A stretch of DNA of 64,000 nt, taken from contig CM031879.1 in the NCBI GenBank assembly GCA_018697195.1, positions 25,169,660 to 25,233,659 of the forward strand. Reading direction: 5' to 3'. Shown piece by piece: positions 49,001 through 61,100 of this stretch. Within the stretch, counting starts at the first letter, position 1, and each line of letters begins with the position of its first letter. The notes under the pieces are model-generated. The model saw nothing but the letters and a program-made list of their open reading frames with translations. It was not told the DNA's origin and made no database searches. The stretch is from Certhia americana. Taxonomy: Eukaryota > Chordata > Aves > Passeriformes > Certhiidae. The translations under genes and the position numbers were made by a program.

Positions 49001-51730
49001 AAAAAACTTCACTGGAAATTGCATGTGTCTTTCTATAGCCAAGTGAAATGACTAGAAGAAACCCAGAGCATAAATCAAGATTAATTTCTGGGCATGCATA
49101 GCAAGGTGATCTTGAGATCAAAACATTAAAAAGTAAGAATGTAGTTCTCCTGATATGAGGGATTTTTTAAAGATAATGGATGAATTCTATTAAAAATATA
49201 ATTTAAAACTATGACAAGTTCTTTCTGTTATTTAGGTATTTATGAAGGAGTAGTTATTTTTACATACAAATTAAAACTGGACTAGTAGAAATTTAATTTA
49301 AAAATCTACAGTGAAAACATTGAAAAATATTATAAGACAGTGATACAGTAAATTGCCACAGAGAGAACTAAAAAGATTGGAGAGTTTAGGGTGGCATTAA
49401 AATATACGTGGACTATTTTAAATGAAGGCCTAAGCATCTTGATGGACACATGCAGAAAAGCAGAAACAGGAATTATTATTTCAAAGTTTGGTATTACTTT
49501 TGAAGATAATAAGGATTTCAGTCCAAGAGTGTGCTAATAATATGATCCTGATTAACCACAACAGTCTTGAAGTGTAGATGGTGATTATATATGGAGTATA
49601 ATCAGAGTTGTTTATAATAAAGATAGTTCTTTCTTTGGTTATGTGTAGTTCTTTATGTCTTAAAGAAAAATTGTGAAGTTGTATAAATATTATGTGACTG
49701 AAGAAATTTAAATACTGTTAGTCACAGGTACTCAAGTCTATGGGAAATTTAATTAAAATCCAGACATATTTACCATTATTGCTAGTCTTGTGATTGTAAC
49801 ACAATAGCTGATCTACATACTGCACTGTTATGCCTACACTGAAAGTTTTGAACTACCTCTTTGTTTTTCTGTGCCATACTAAAAGTAATGTATCAACTAA
49901 ATCTTATTATTTATCTTTATCAGTAATAAATCTTTTCACTATTTTACTTTTACTTTTCTCACTCGATAATAACTGGTTCTCAACTGTAAAATAAATGTAA
50001 TCCTTGTTCTGTTAGTTGTAAGTACTTATGGTAACAGTAAAATGTATTTAACCTCATTCCCCCAATCTGCTATTCTTCCGGTAGACAAATATGTTCCTTG
50101 CTCGGTGGTGGTTTGGCACTGAGGGTGAGGTGTGAAAGAATCTATGATTAAAGATGAGATTACTTGGATTCAGAATATTCAGTTCAGCCAACTCACATGA
50201 CTCAAAGTTGCAATGGGTGAGTTTGAACTGACAGCTGCAACTTAACATTTCATTTCATGTTTATGTATTTTCCTGAAGGTATTTTTGGTAGCATGTAAAT
50301 AAAAGTGTTAGGTTGTTTCTTGCTAAGCACATTCAGAACTGTGAAGCTGCTGGTGTGAAGTGTTGTGTCCCAGCACATATTCATGCATTAATAAAGAATC
50401 TTTTGAGAGGTGTTGCACATACTTGGCTAAAACCTTGAAATAAAAACAATGGAGTATGTTTTATGCATTGAGGTTTTCATCAAAGTTTCCACTGTAATAC
50501 CTATCTGAAATATGTGGGATCAGTATCCTAGTTCAGGCTAATGGGGCTGTACCTGGAGGATGGAGCTTCACTGATTACATCACAGTACACACTGATTTCT
50601 GTCTTTATCATAATAAAATAAACTTGGAAGATTTTCCAAAAACCTTTTGTATTGTCTTCAGGTGAATTATAAACTTACGGGCAGGAACTTGAGATTCTTA
50701 GGATAAAAGTGACTCAGACATTTTCATTTTCCTTTTAGTGTGAGTAAATATCATATCATCTACTCAATTTCATGAAAAGGTCTGAGTGTTATACACAATC
50801 TAGTCAGAATGAGAGTAACATCAACACACACTTCAGATTTTTTCTGAATGAATGCTGGTTTAGTTGAACTTAGTATCTTTGAGTTCTTCAGGATCTTTGC
50901 ATGTTTTAAATACTAAAGCATCTGTGCTTACCATAACCTTCTTTGTGAATTACTTAGTATGAGTTATATGTTAAGTTGAAACTACTTGCCTGATTTTTTG
51001 AAACACTACTCTTCTGCAGGTACCAGACTGTATTTGCTTTTGACAGTGGATCCTCTGAAGGCTTTAAGAAGTATAGTTTCTTCTTTGAGTATTTTGGACT
51101 GTAATAGAAACACTCATCATTTTCCACTTTCTTGCTTTGAATTACAACAATGTTTTGCTCTAGAAAAAGGCTTCCAAAAGCAAGAAAAATGTAATGGGTT
51201 TATAGCAAACAAGTTCACTCTTGGTCAAGAACTTTGAACTCCTGAAACTATTATATAATCTCAGCCCTTAAAAAAGTTAATTTCATAATTAGGGCAAAAT
51301 TTAGCAGTGGCAGCAGATTTAGCAATAGTTGTCTTCATATAAATATTTTGTAGCTATGGAAAAGGAATTGAAGATTCATCATAATTCCTGAAAATATAAA
51401 CCCCAAAATATCTCTGTAATTTCTAAATGTGTTAAAGAGAGGACATCAGAATATATTTATGCTGTTAATGCTATTTCACAGTTCAATCAGTTATCTTGCT
51501 GTGTAATAAAAGACTCTGAAATTAAAATGACCTCTCTTTTCAGAGTGTAACTGTAGGATTTTACTATAAAGCTGCCTTGATTTGATCTTACTCTTACTGA
51601 AACGGAAAATAATATCCAACTAATGCATGTGAAGTGGGTTGTTTTACCATCCAAAGCTCTCTTGTGAAATTAATGGCTTCTGCTTCTTGCCTCTATTTCA
51701 TCTTATGATTATCAATTTCTTATGGCTCTC
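43069..51730. other. Unique AT-rich sequence, no gene seen
   Basis: Almost 9 kb of AT-rich sequence with no recognised exon or transposon. It includes an A15 run at 45910-45924, a short tandem TGAAATCTAATG pair near 44189-44212 and AT-rich stretches near 46.9-47.1 kb. Open frames are all short. Confidence 0.5.
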
Positions 51731-51835
51731 CTCTTCTCTTCTCTTCTCTTCTCTTCTCTTCTCTTCTCTTCTCTTCTNNNNNNNNNNCTTCTCTTCTCTT
51801 CTCTTCTCTTCTCTTCTCTTCTCTTCTCTTCTCTC
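51731..51835. repeat. (CTCTT)n microsatellite spanning an assembly gap
   Basis: Perfect CTCTT units run from 51731 to 51777, then come ten N, then CTT and eight more perfect units to 51830 before the pattern breaks. Visible sequence amounts to about 18 units. The repeat phase is kept across the ten N (equal to two units). True length is unknown. Open frames reading through it on both strands are artefacts of a stop-free repeat. Confidence 0.95.
51778..51787. other. Assembly gap or masked bases (10 N)
   Basis: Ten N inside the pentanucleotide repeat. Either a placeholder gap or ambiguous bases; the true repeat number cannot be read. Confidence 0.97.
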
Positions 51836-52063
51836 TTTCTTCTGTGGTTTTTCAGTATCTTTTTGATGATATTCTAAGTTGATCTGAATCACATACTTTA
51901 GATACAGCACGTATTTACAAAACAAAACAGACCCACCCAGATTTGAAAATGTCAGGAATAATATTAATGTTCTGTGCTATGTGCAGGAATTGAGGAGCTT
52001 AGTGTTTTAAATCAACTAACGACTTGATCAAGAGAATCAACAGCAGAACCGCCTAATGATTTT

Positions 52064-52094
52064 AAAATATTAATTAAATTAAAATATTAATTAA
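52064..52094. repeat. AT-rich 14-bp direct repeat
   Basis: AAAATATTAATTAA occurs at 52064-52077 and again at 52081-52094, a 17-bp tandem unit. Likely slippage. Confidence 0.8.
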
Positions 52095-55000
52095 TTTTTC
52101 CACTGTTGACTCCCTGCATTTTCTGACAACAGTGTTCATATATGGAAGCTAAATATCATCTTCCTACCTGTAAGTAGTCATTAGTGGAACTCAGTCTGCA
52201 TGTGTACTTTTTTTCTCTGTAAAACAGTGTCATACAAATAAAATTTAAAAATAGAGATTTCTTTCTAGCTGCAAAACTCACACTTGTATTTCCTATTAAA
52301 ATGCAGCTAATGTATAATGCAGACTGTTTGTTTATACATATTGTAAATTAATAATGAGTTTCTTTTTGACCTTTATTCTTTATAAAATCTATGAAAATAT
52401 GTTCTATTTCTCCTAATGTAAAATTTGCTGCTTTTAATAATTAAAAAAAAAGGAGGGCAATATTTATACTGTAATTTCATTTGCTAAACAAACACAAAGT
52501 CTGCGGTTTCTAACATGATAGATTTCTGATTATGATCTTGTAACAGGAAATCCTTTTATATTTAAAAATTTCCTGCAAATCTTGTGTGTGCAGTGTTCAT
52601 ATTCACAGTTTCTGTCCTGAGAAGACTGTGCTCTTTTCTTGAAGTTAGAGTATTTGGGTTTTATTTTTCCATCAGATTTCAGAGTCAGATCAAAACTCTT
52701 GTGTTTAGTTGGGTGTATTTACCTCTAAAACCTTTTCCCTCATGTCTTCTTGCAGTGAACAGTAAAAAGAATGGAGATTTAAACCACTGCTAGAAGTACT
52801 GTTTATTAACTGTATCCCATGATACCAGTTATCTTAAGATGGATTTCATTTTGTCTTGACTATGTCAGTTTTGCTACAATGTATATATGGACATCCTGTG
52901 ATAAGGAACCACAAAGAAACAAGGAAGAGAAGTCATGGTAAAAATTGAATAGTGAAACTAAATGATTGTTCCATACAGATTTTTTCTGCTTACACTATTT
53001 GATTTGAGGTAGATAAATAGCAATTTTTCTTCCATTAAAGCATCTGCTGTCTTTTAGTGAGAAGAAACATAATAATTTTATTTAAATTATGAGTTAGATG
53101 AATCTGATTTAGCTCAATTGACAGCTTCTGTAATAGAAAAAATGTTTCTTGTGAACTGCTGCTCATCACTGAAGTTTTAGAATAGTTCAACTCTGCTTCA
53201 ATGCCTTATTTTTGATTTGGACACTGGTCTATTATTAATTACTACATAAACAAAAAAAAACTTCTCCCCAAGCACTCATCCTTGAATCCCAACTACACTG
53301 CTTATTCAACGCTTTCTTTCAAATTTGTTAATGGCTTTTATGTCCATTACCTTCCCTTTTTAGGCAGATGATTGATTGCAAAGATTGGCATGTCAGTTAT
53401 GGTTCTAGCCCACATCTTCACATCAACTAAATCAGAGTGAAGAATTGAGCTCTTTTTGGTAGAAACCAGGTTGGCCATTTATTTGCAAATGAGTGTTTTA
53501 GTGACAATTGTTGAAAAAGGTTATTAAATCCTTTGGCCCCTTCTCTGCGCTCTGTCAATATCCTTTTCTCTCTTTTGAACGACAGGTAAATATTTTATTT
53601 GTTCTTCTCTCACTGCCAGTGTATTTACAGGGGATTGTGTTCATATTAATCTTGTTCCTTTCTTGTATTCCATAATGTGTGTTGGCTTTTCTTATTTCTC
53701 AGTGTGTTTTTTGCGCTTGTCATACTTTATGCTTGTTGAAGATCTGTGAAATACCTGTTTTTGTGCAATTCCCGCCTTTGTCTCCATTGGAAAAAATTAC
53801 TCTTTTAACTTTTTTTTCTGTCTTTCCACTGATTCATCCAAATTTGTTTTCCTTCTTGAAGTTAGTTGCTTTATTTTTCTGTTTATTTCTTCCATTTTAA
53901 AGGAATATGAACCCTGTAAGTTATTCATCAGTGTCACCCAAATTGCCTTCCACTCACCATGACATTTTCAACCAGCTAGTTCTAATATCCACCTCTAGAG
54001 CAGCCATACCTTAATTTCTTCTTTCTAGCTCTTATTCAACTGTAAACATAAAACATATGTGAAACTGTATAGCCTTTAAAAAAAAAACCAGTGTTTTTTA
54101 AAACTCATCAGTGTTTTTGAAGACTTTGCTGCCATAATACCTTTTCCTGTATTTCTTTCTCAATGCCTTTCCTTTTAGTTAGGATGCTATCTTTCCAGCA
54201 AAGCTTGTGGTTTTCTTGGTTTGGCTAGTTGCTGTCTGGCAAAAACACTCATATACTTCAACCCACCATTACTAATATTTATTTTTTAAATGTTTATTAT
54301 CATGACCTGTCAAAATTGTTCTGCTGTATTCTGAGAGCAGGGCCATATATTTGCCTGTCAAGGATTCACTTAATGAGGGATATAGTGCCATTGAACATTA
54401 CAGCAGTTAGCAGACTGAGTAGTAATGGTGGTAGCAACAGCTGTCAGGTGGTGCTGGATCATGAATCCTGTTTTATGAAACTCTGGCCAGCATAACTCGT
54501 TTTGAAACCACCAGAAATGCTTTTTCAAGAATTTTGATTGTAGTGGAAAAGTTATTTTCTGAGTATATGCAGCATATTTTATAGCGGTGTTTCTAGTACC
54601 TCTCAGGGACATATTTTAGTGTCAAGATCAGTAGATAATTTTGTGAAAATTCTCATGTATGAAAATCAGCTGCTTTCTCCTGTAATTTGAATGTGAAGGT
54701 TGTTGTCTGCAATCTCATCCAGTGACTGACATTGACGCAGAGATACCACAACAGTGCTGTCTTTGGTGACAGTTCATGTTTCTATTCTGTATTCCAGTAA
54801 CATCTCTCAACTCTTAGGTGCTGTGAGAAAGTAGAGCCTTTTTGGCTCTACTGCCAAGGTCACTGATTTCCTTGGGTCTTGCTTCTTGTCGGTCCACTGG
54901 GAACCAGAGGAAAGTGAGTCAAGTGCTCATTTCACACGGGGCACCAGAGAGCCATCAGACAGCCTGGGAGAGTCTCCATTCCTCACTTCAGCAGCTGTTT

Positions 55001-55970
55001 CGTACTGGCTCAAACATTTATAGATGGAGCCTGTACCGTTAGCTTGTGGTTGGTTTTTGAACATGATAGAAACCATTTGGCTTGCACTGTGATTTCCTGG
55101 CAATGCTGTGAGAAATGGAAGTGGTGAGTTTATTACCAACATCCCTCATGAGCCTTTAACCAACAACTCTGACGTCTGAGTATGCAAGCAGTGGATATCA
55201 TTGCATAAAAGAGGAATGATCTGAGCCTGGTGCCAGGCTCTGACCTAAAGCTGAAGAGCACAGTATGCCATTATCTTTCCCTGGAGCTATACAGTCCTGC
55301 TCAAGAATTTACTCTGACATTTGTCCTGTCTCTATAGATTAAGCAGTTTGCTGTTTGCTGCAGTCTCACTATCAGAGAGTAATGTGCTTTGTTTTTTGTT
55401 TTTTGCTCTTTGTTTTCAACCTTTATTGCTATCTAGTAATGTAGCAATAATTTATTTACAATATATTTCCTCATGTGCTTTATATATCTTGTAATATAAA
55501 CACAATTGAAAATATACTTTAAATGATTGATGTTGCAGTACAAATAGAAAAATAAAATGGCTTTCATCTTTAAAAGTAATGAAGTAGCTGATTTAATATG
55601 TTACAAGTCTTCAGCGGGATTATATGGTATGGTAAGCCTTGTAGTATCAAACAAAACAATAAAAAATATCATAAATATATAAACCCCACAACTATTGTAG
55701 GTGTTCAAGTGTTAAAAATAAAGACACTGCAATTTTGTTTATTTCCTTGATAAATAATATTTCTGTGGGTGGAAAATCATAACTTCCAAATAGTAGTCTT
55801 ACCTGTGAATTAAGGTGTTTTTACAGTATGTTTAACACTTCTATTTTAGAATTGTAGGGCCCAAGTAGCTGGAGGCATTATAGTTTGAATATTGACATTT
55901 ACTGTATCAGTGTTTTTTAAAACTATATATTCATTGCACATAGACTCTGTCTCACATATCTTACTGAATT

Positions 55971-55992
55971 AAAAAAAAAAAAAAAAAAAAAA
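55971..55992. repeat. Poly-A run
   Basis: Twenty-two consecutive A residues. No retroposon body recognised upstream. Confidence 0.9.
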
Positions 55993-57414
55993 GTTGGGAT
56001 AGACCACGGAATTCTTAGTTGTGATATGGTATCTCTGTAACAACATACCCTACTTTCTATTTTTAGCTGTTTCATTATCACCAGTTGAATATATTTTACA
56101 TATAATTCTTTCCTGGTTAAATATATACTGCAGAAACAGCCTTTACATCCATAGAGTATATATAGAATAGGGAAAAAAAGGAGGCAAGTGTTTCTTTCTT
56201 TTGAGCAGGTTGCTATTTCAGTTGAAACTGAGAGTCTTCATTATCTATCATAAGATTTTTTAAGTGTCCCACATGTTCTTTCTCAGGTCAAGAGAAAAAT
56301 ACATGAAAAGCTTTGATTTTTCTCCCTCCTTCCCCGCCTCAACCCAAAATTAGTTTTCACTGAGTCAGACTATTGTCACTGACATCCCATTTTAGACCAT
56401 TCTTTGTCTTTCATGTTGGACATTCCTTTTACAACCTTTGTATGCACAGCTTTTCCCACAGCAGTGTGTCATATAACAGGTGCAGTTCAAAACTAAAGAA
56501 AAAGAAATATTTCTAAATTGAGAGAAGGAAAGAATTATATTACTGTAAATTTACAATATTTCTCTTAAAAAGGAAGAACCTGAGGAAGAATTTCTAAGAG
56601 AATGAGATGCATGTGGGAAATTTGAGATAAGTATTTGATGTTGTTTTCCTTTTGGAAGAACCTCTGTTCAGTCAATAGTTACAGCCATGCTTGCAGAATA
56701 CTATAGCTGCATTTTGCAGTGCTCCCTTTCCATGTGGATTTTATGGTTAATTTCTTGTGTTGATGTATACTTTAGAGGATAATTATTAAGAAGATTCAAA
56801 GGTGGTGACAGCTGCATTGTCTCTCTGCTGATTGCAACAGCTAGTTTATGAAATTTGCAGACCAAATATGTCCTGAAAATATTGTGACAGTTTGCTTGCT
56901 GCAATATAACTTGCTGCTAGTACTTGTTATTTGGAACTGTATGCAAAGTAGGGAGTGACTAGAAAGCAACTGTTATAATAGTAGAAATACCACATGTATT
57001 ATAGCTAGCAAAGCATTTTTTTATGTTTATTAGATGTACTTCAAGAGTCATATTCAGAAATTTATTATCAAATGATATTCAACATTTTTTTTTCCTTTGT
57101 GAGTATTTCTCCAGTTATGAATGAAAGAAGATTATAGGAGATTAGAGTGTGGCTGAACAAAATACTTTGTCAGATATTTGCTATTTCACACTAGTAGCTA
57201 TTTGTTATTTGTCACATGATTTGTCAAAGTTTTTAAATTCCTGATTTTTCAAATTTTTCTCAATTTAAATTTCATTAGCTATTAAAGAAGATGTCTTTAA
57301 GCATTCTAGTGACTGAAGTGCTCTCTACTTTTCCTATTTGTTACAGGTCTGTTATTTGAATTGGCACAATATGATCTAGATAAGTATTCTCAATGCTTTC
57401 AAAAAAGATGATCC

Positions 57415-57450
57415 ATTTCATATTGGGTCAATTAATTTCATATTGGGTCA
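57415..57450. repeat. 20-bp tandem duplication
   Basis: ATTTCATATTGGGTCA occurs at 57415-57430 and 57435-57450 with ATTA between, giving a 20-bp unit whose first 16 bases are identical. The second copy runs into an A-tract. Confidence 0.9.
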
Positions 57451-57790
57451 AAAAAAAAGTTGATAAAATCAGAAGCTGAATTTGAAAGTCTTTTTTGAAT
57501 TTTTAGGCTCTGAAATTACTATCTTGTATTTGAGTTTTGTCATTTGGTAGTAGTTCAAGTACTTACCAATCCTTTTATCTGACTAGGTATTTGAAGTTAG
57601 GGGAAGGAAAGAGAGTGTAGATGTTCTTTTCTTTGCTATTTCTTTTGAATTTGCTTCTTGTTCTTGGTCAGTGGAAGAAGAATGCCTATGACCTTAGTCT
57701 TGCTGTAGTAATATAGCTCTGTAAAGAAAGTGCAAAATTGCCCTCTTTGTCTGGGAATCCCTGTTGGACACTTTTCTTACACTACCTTTT

Positions 57791-58241
57791 TGTCATTGAA
57801 AGTTTTGTCTCTATGGGACAACCTGTATGAAACTTTCCTTAAAAACTCTGAGACTCAAGTGGTCTAATTAAAACAAGGATTTATTAACAGAACAGAAACT
57901 GCTCAAGATTAGAAGAAAAGAAATGTTTTGCATAGCATATCTAGCTTGACACTCTGCAAAGCTCATCTAGATAGGTCTCCCCAGAGTTTAGTTACAATGA
58001 ATAAAAATACTTTGCATGTATAGAAAACCCATTTTTTCTTTTTCTTCTCAGACTTTTTTTAAGGCAGCTTAGTTGCAGAAATCTTTCCTTTCAAGGGACT
58101 CAGCCTTTCTTTTTCTTCCTTATTTTCTGCTCATTTGCATTTGTGACCTTTTCTGTTGTTATTCATTTTCAAATTGTTGTATCAAGTCTCTATTAATGTA
58201 TTTATGCCTTCCAAAGAGAAGTCACCCTCTTTGTAATGACA
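57791..58241 (-). mobile_element. Possible LTR remnant (weak)
   Basis: The segment starts TGTCATTGA and a TGACA lies at 58237-58241, similar in style to the ends of the solo LTR at 30.3 kb. A minus-strand AATAAA at 57890-57895 is about 100 bp from the left edge, where an LTR polyadenylation signal would fall. There is no target-site duplication and I do not recognise the interior, so this may be coincidence. Confidence 0.15.
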
Positions 58242-59838
58242 GAATTCAGCATCCTTTGGAGACTCTTGTTCAAAGTAATTGAACAACAGCTATGAGCTGG
58301 CATCTGGTCATGTCTGAAGTCGAGGTTGTCTCTCACAACTGAGCAGTCTCGATCAGTGAGTGAGAGAATGATGTAGTAGAGTCAGCTGTGGATCAAACCC
58401 TAAATTGCTAAATGACAGCATTTTTGATCCCATTATTCACTATTGCCAATAAGACTACTTTTCTTTGACAGCAGGAGGTCACTGAAAAAAACATGTCCAT
58501 AAGAATTATTGCTATCTCATGCATTCTAATAGTGGGTTAAAGGATTTCAGACCTGGCAGGATGGTACAAGACCCTTATTTTTTATAAATATATTTTTTTC
58601 CCTATTTCTACCACAATATCTTCGGGAAGACTATGGAATCATGCTGTTTCACTAAAAGCCTTGGTACAATTAGCAGCAGTATGAAAACAGGTGTTTGGGG
58701 TTTTTTTAATCCAAGTTTACTCACTTTGAAAATATTTTTCTTCCTGGCTTTGTGGGGAAATGTTCAATCTGATTGTTCCTCGAACATATGCCCAAAATGC
58801 TTTTTCCTTGTCTCAGGGCTATTTTTTATAGGAAAGAGGTATTATTTCTTAAACCACAAATCTCAGCATGTAGCAGACAAAACAAAAACCACAATTTGTA
58901 TCTTGAAATATTAGTCCAGTTTTAATAAAATTAAAAGAAAATAGGCAAACTGCAATACTATACTGGCAGCATTAGTGCATTATTTCTGATTGAAATGAGG
59001 ATCTTTGAGTCATTTTTCATTAGTAGAAGAAGGTGTTCATATCTTAGCCCTTTCTCACATAGCACTGTTAAATATATTTAGGATTTACATGTAGTACATG
59101 TGAGCTCAGTAGTTCATAATTGGTGGGTTCATCTTAATGGCATGGCATAAATCCATAGAACAGTGTGGATTCCACATATATAAATACTGCTGGATCTACC
59201 CTGGGCACAGTACTCCTTGCGCTGGGATCAACAGCAACCAAGGCAGCAGCAGGCACTATCAAGAAAAGGAAATAAGCTTATCCTGGTGAGGTTCAGGTTA
59301 TTGCCATCTTTCTCAAGAGAATATACAAAAAGTTAGGGACCACAGACTTAACTTGTAGGTATCCAACTGTCTGAGCCCTGGGCTGTAACTAAAGTACTCC
59401 TAGGCAGAAGGAGAGATGCAGTGTGTTCAAACTATGTTCTCACTATTGTTCTCTATGTAGGAATGATTGTCTGACATTAGAACTGAACTTTTCAAAAAAG
59501 CAGTTGAATTGAAAGTCAGATGTTCATGGTAGTGGAGCTCTGATTGTTGTAAGAGGATTATTTTTTTTTAAAAACCCATGGTTCTTTCTCTTCTGATAAG
59601 GATTTTATAATGACTTTCTATCTATATGTCTTTTGTTTCTTAAATGTATGGCTGTGGTAATCACTTTACTGAGCACTGAGCTGCACCTAAGCCTCATTTT
59701 ACTGAAATTCTAATTTTATGTCTTAAGGTAGATCTTCTTTTGAAATTTCTTGGCTATTTTTATACAAGTAAATAACTTTTCTGTACTTGCCTCTAGAATA
59801 GCCTGCTTTCAGTCCTGTAATCTAGTCTAGGTTGCAAC
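58242..59838. other. Unique AT-rich sequence, no gene seen
   Basis: No recognised feature. A slightly GC-richer patch near 59.19-59.29 kb is not CpG-enriched. Confidence 0.5.
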
Positions 59839-59870
59839 TTTTATTTTTTTTTTTTAATTTTTTTTTTTTT
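59839..59870. repeat. T-rich low-complexity tract
   Basis: Two T-runs, each of about 12-13 bases, separated by AA and preceded by TTTTA. Simple low-complexity DNA. Confidence 0.85.
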
Positions 59871-60725
59871 AACATGACCCACTCATAATGGTATTTGGGG
59901 GCAAAGAGTTTGATACACCCATCAGCATTACTTTCTTATATAATTATAGATTAGAAAAGCAACTTTGTTTAGAGGACTAGATACAGCTATTTTTTAAAAG
60001 CATACAGTGCTAGACATGACACAACATCTGAACCAGGAGCTGAAAATAATAAGTGCACAGGTAGAAAAGAGGATTTAAATAGTTTTCTTCAAATAAGCAT
60101 AGGAAGAGGAAAGAAAGATAAGTGGGATTTATTTGAGATGAGAGACCAAGAACCAGATAATGTGCATCAGACAGATAAGTAACTTTGGAATGCAATATTT
60201 TTGTATTTAATTCTTAGAGGCAAATCTTCCACCACAGAACTAATTCAGAACTGTTCAGAGTCAGTGGAAAGTTTCAACCACTTTGAATGAGTTAAACAAA
60301 ACCTAAGGGTATCTGTGCTGCTATAAACAGGAGAGTCATATATTCCATTCAAAGAATGCCTATATTGAATGGAAGGAAATGCCTATTTAAGGCTCTTCCT
60401 GAAAAAGAAGCGACACAGATCTAAATTACATTCATATTTAAATCAATTTAGTTAGATTGGTGTGGGTTTCTGCATGCATATGTTTGAATCTATTGCAAAT
60501 GATCTAGAGGAAATAAGTTTACAATGTGATCAGTTGCCTATTTTGTGTCATTTTTGTAGAGACACCACAATGCGATTTTGTATGTACAATGAGGAAGTGA
60601 TGGACAAGTCTATTATATTCCTCTAGGAAGAGGGTGTAGGAGGCATGAAAAATCATTTTCAGATGGTAGATTCAAGTTGCCTTATTGGTCATGTCTAATA
60701 ACTCTCACTTAGAAGTGTTTTTTAT
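59871..60725. other. Unique AT-rich sequence, no gene seen
   Basis: Nothing recognised before the CR1 element. Confidence 0.5.
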
Positions 60726-61100
60726 GAGTACTGAGGGAACTGGGATTGTTTAGCCTGGGAGAGGAAACCTGATTGTTCTCTACAATTGCCTGAAAGGAGT
60801 CTGTAGTGAGGTGGGGGTCAGACTCTTCCCCTAGGTAGCAAGTAACAGGAGAAGAGGAAATGGCCTCAAGTTGCATCAGGGAGGTTTAGATTAGACCGTG
60901 AAAAATTTCTTCATCAAAAAGATTTTCAAGCACTGGAAAAGGCTGTTTAGAGAAGTGGTGGAGCAACCATACCTGGAAGTTCAAAAGCCATGTGGATAGG
61001 GCACTTGAGGACATGGTTTAGTGGTGAACATGGTGGTGATACTACATTGATGGTTGGACTTGATGATTTTAGAAACCTTTTCCAACCTCTGGATTCTATG
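60726..61100 (+). mobile_element. CR1 LINE, 3'-terminal fragment
   Basis: A 5'-truncated CR1 of about 375 bp on the plus strand. Landmark words occur in consensus order: CTGAGGGAACTGGGATTGTT, TAGCCTGG, CTCTACAATTGCCTGAAAGG, GAGGTGGGGGTC, AAATGGCCTCAAGTTGC, GGAGGTTTAGATTAGA, AATTTCTTCATC, GAAGTGGTGGAG, GGACATGGTTTAGTGG, GGTTGGACTTGATGATTTTA and CTTTTCCAACCT. It ends with a single ATTCTATG octamer, the CR1 3' terminal repeat unit, at 61093-61100. The segment covers the far C-terminal coding end and 3' untranslated region; no intact reverse transcriptase remains. Family recognised from memory; divergence is moderate. Confidence 0.95.

Larger units (their letters stand above)
51836..57414. other. 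Unique AT-rich sequence, no gene seen
   Basis: No exon or transposon recognised. A slightly GC-richer stretch at about 54.7-55.3 kb carries short frames on both strands (54842-55042 plus, 54927-55142 minus) without recognisable domains. Confidence 0.5.

Noticed and set aside
49630..49655. TCTTTGGTTAT, the beginning of the miR-9 mature sequence
   Set aside because: Only 11 bases match, and no complementary arm that would form a precursor hairpin lies nearby.
51639..51925. 75-codon frames on both strands rich in Ser/Leu/Phe or Arg/Glu/Lys
   Set aside because: They are translations of the stop-free CTCTT repeat and cross the N gap.
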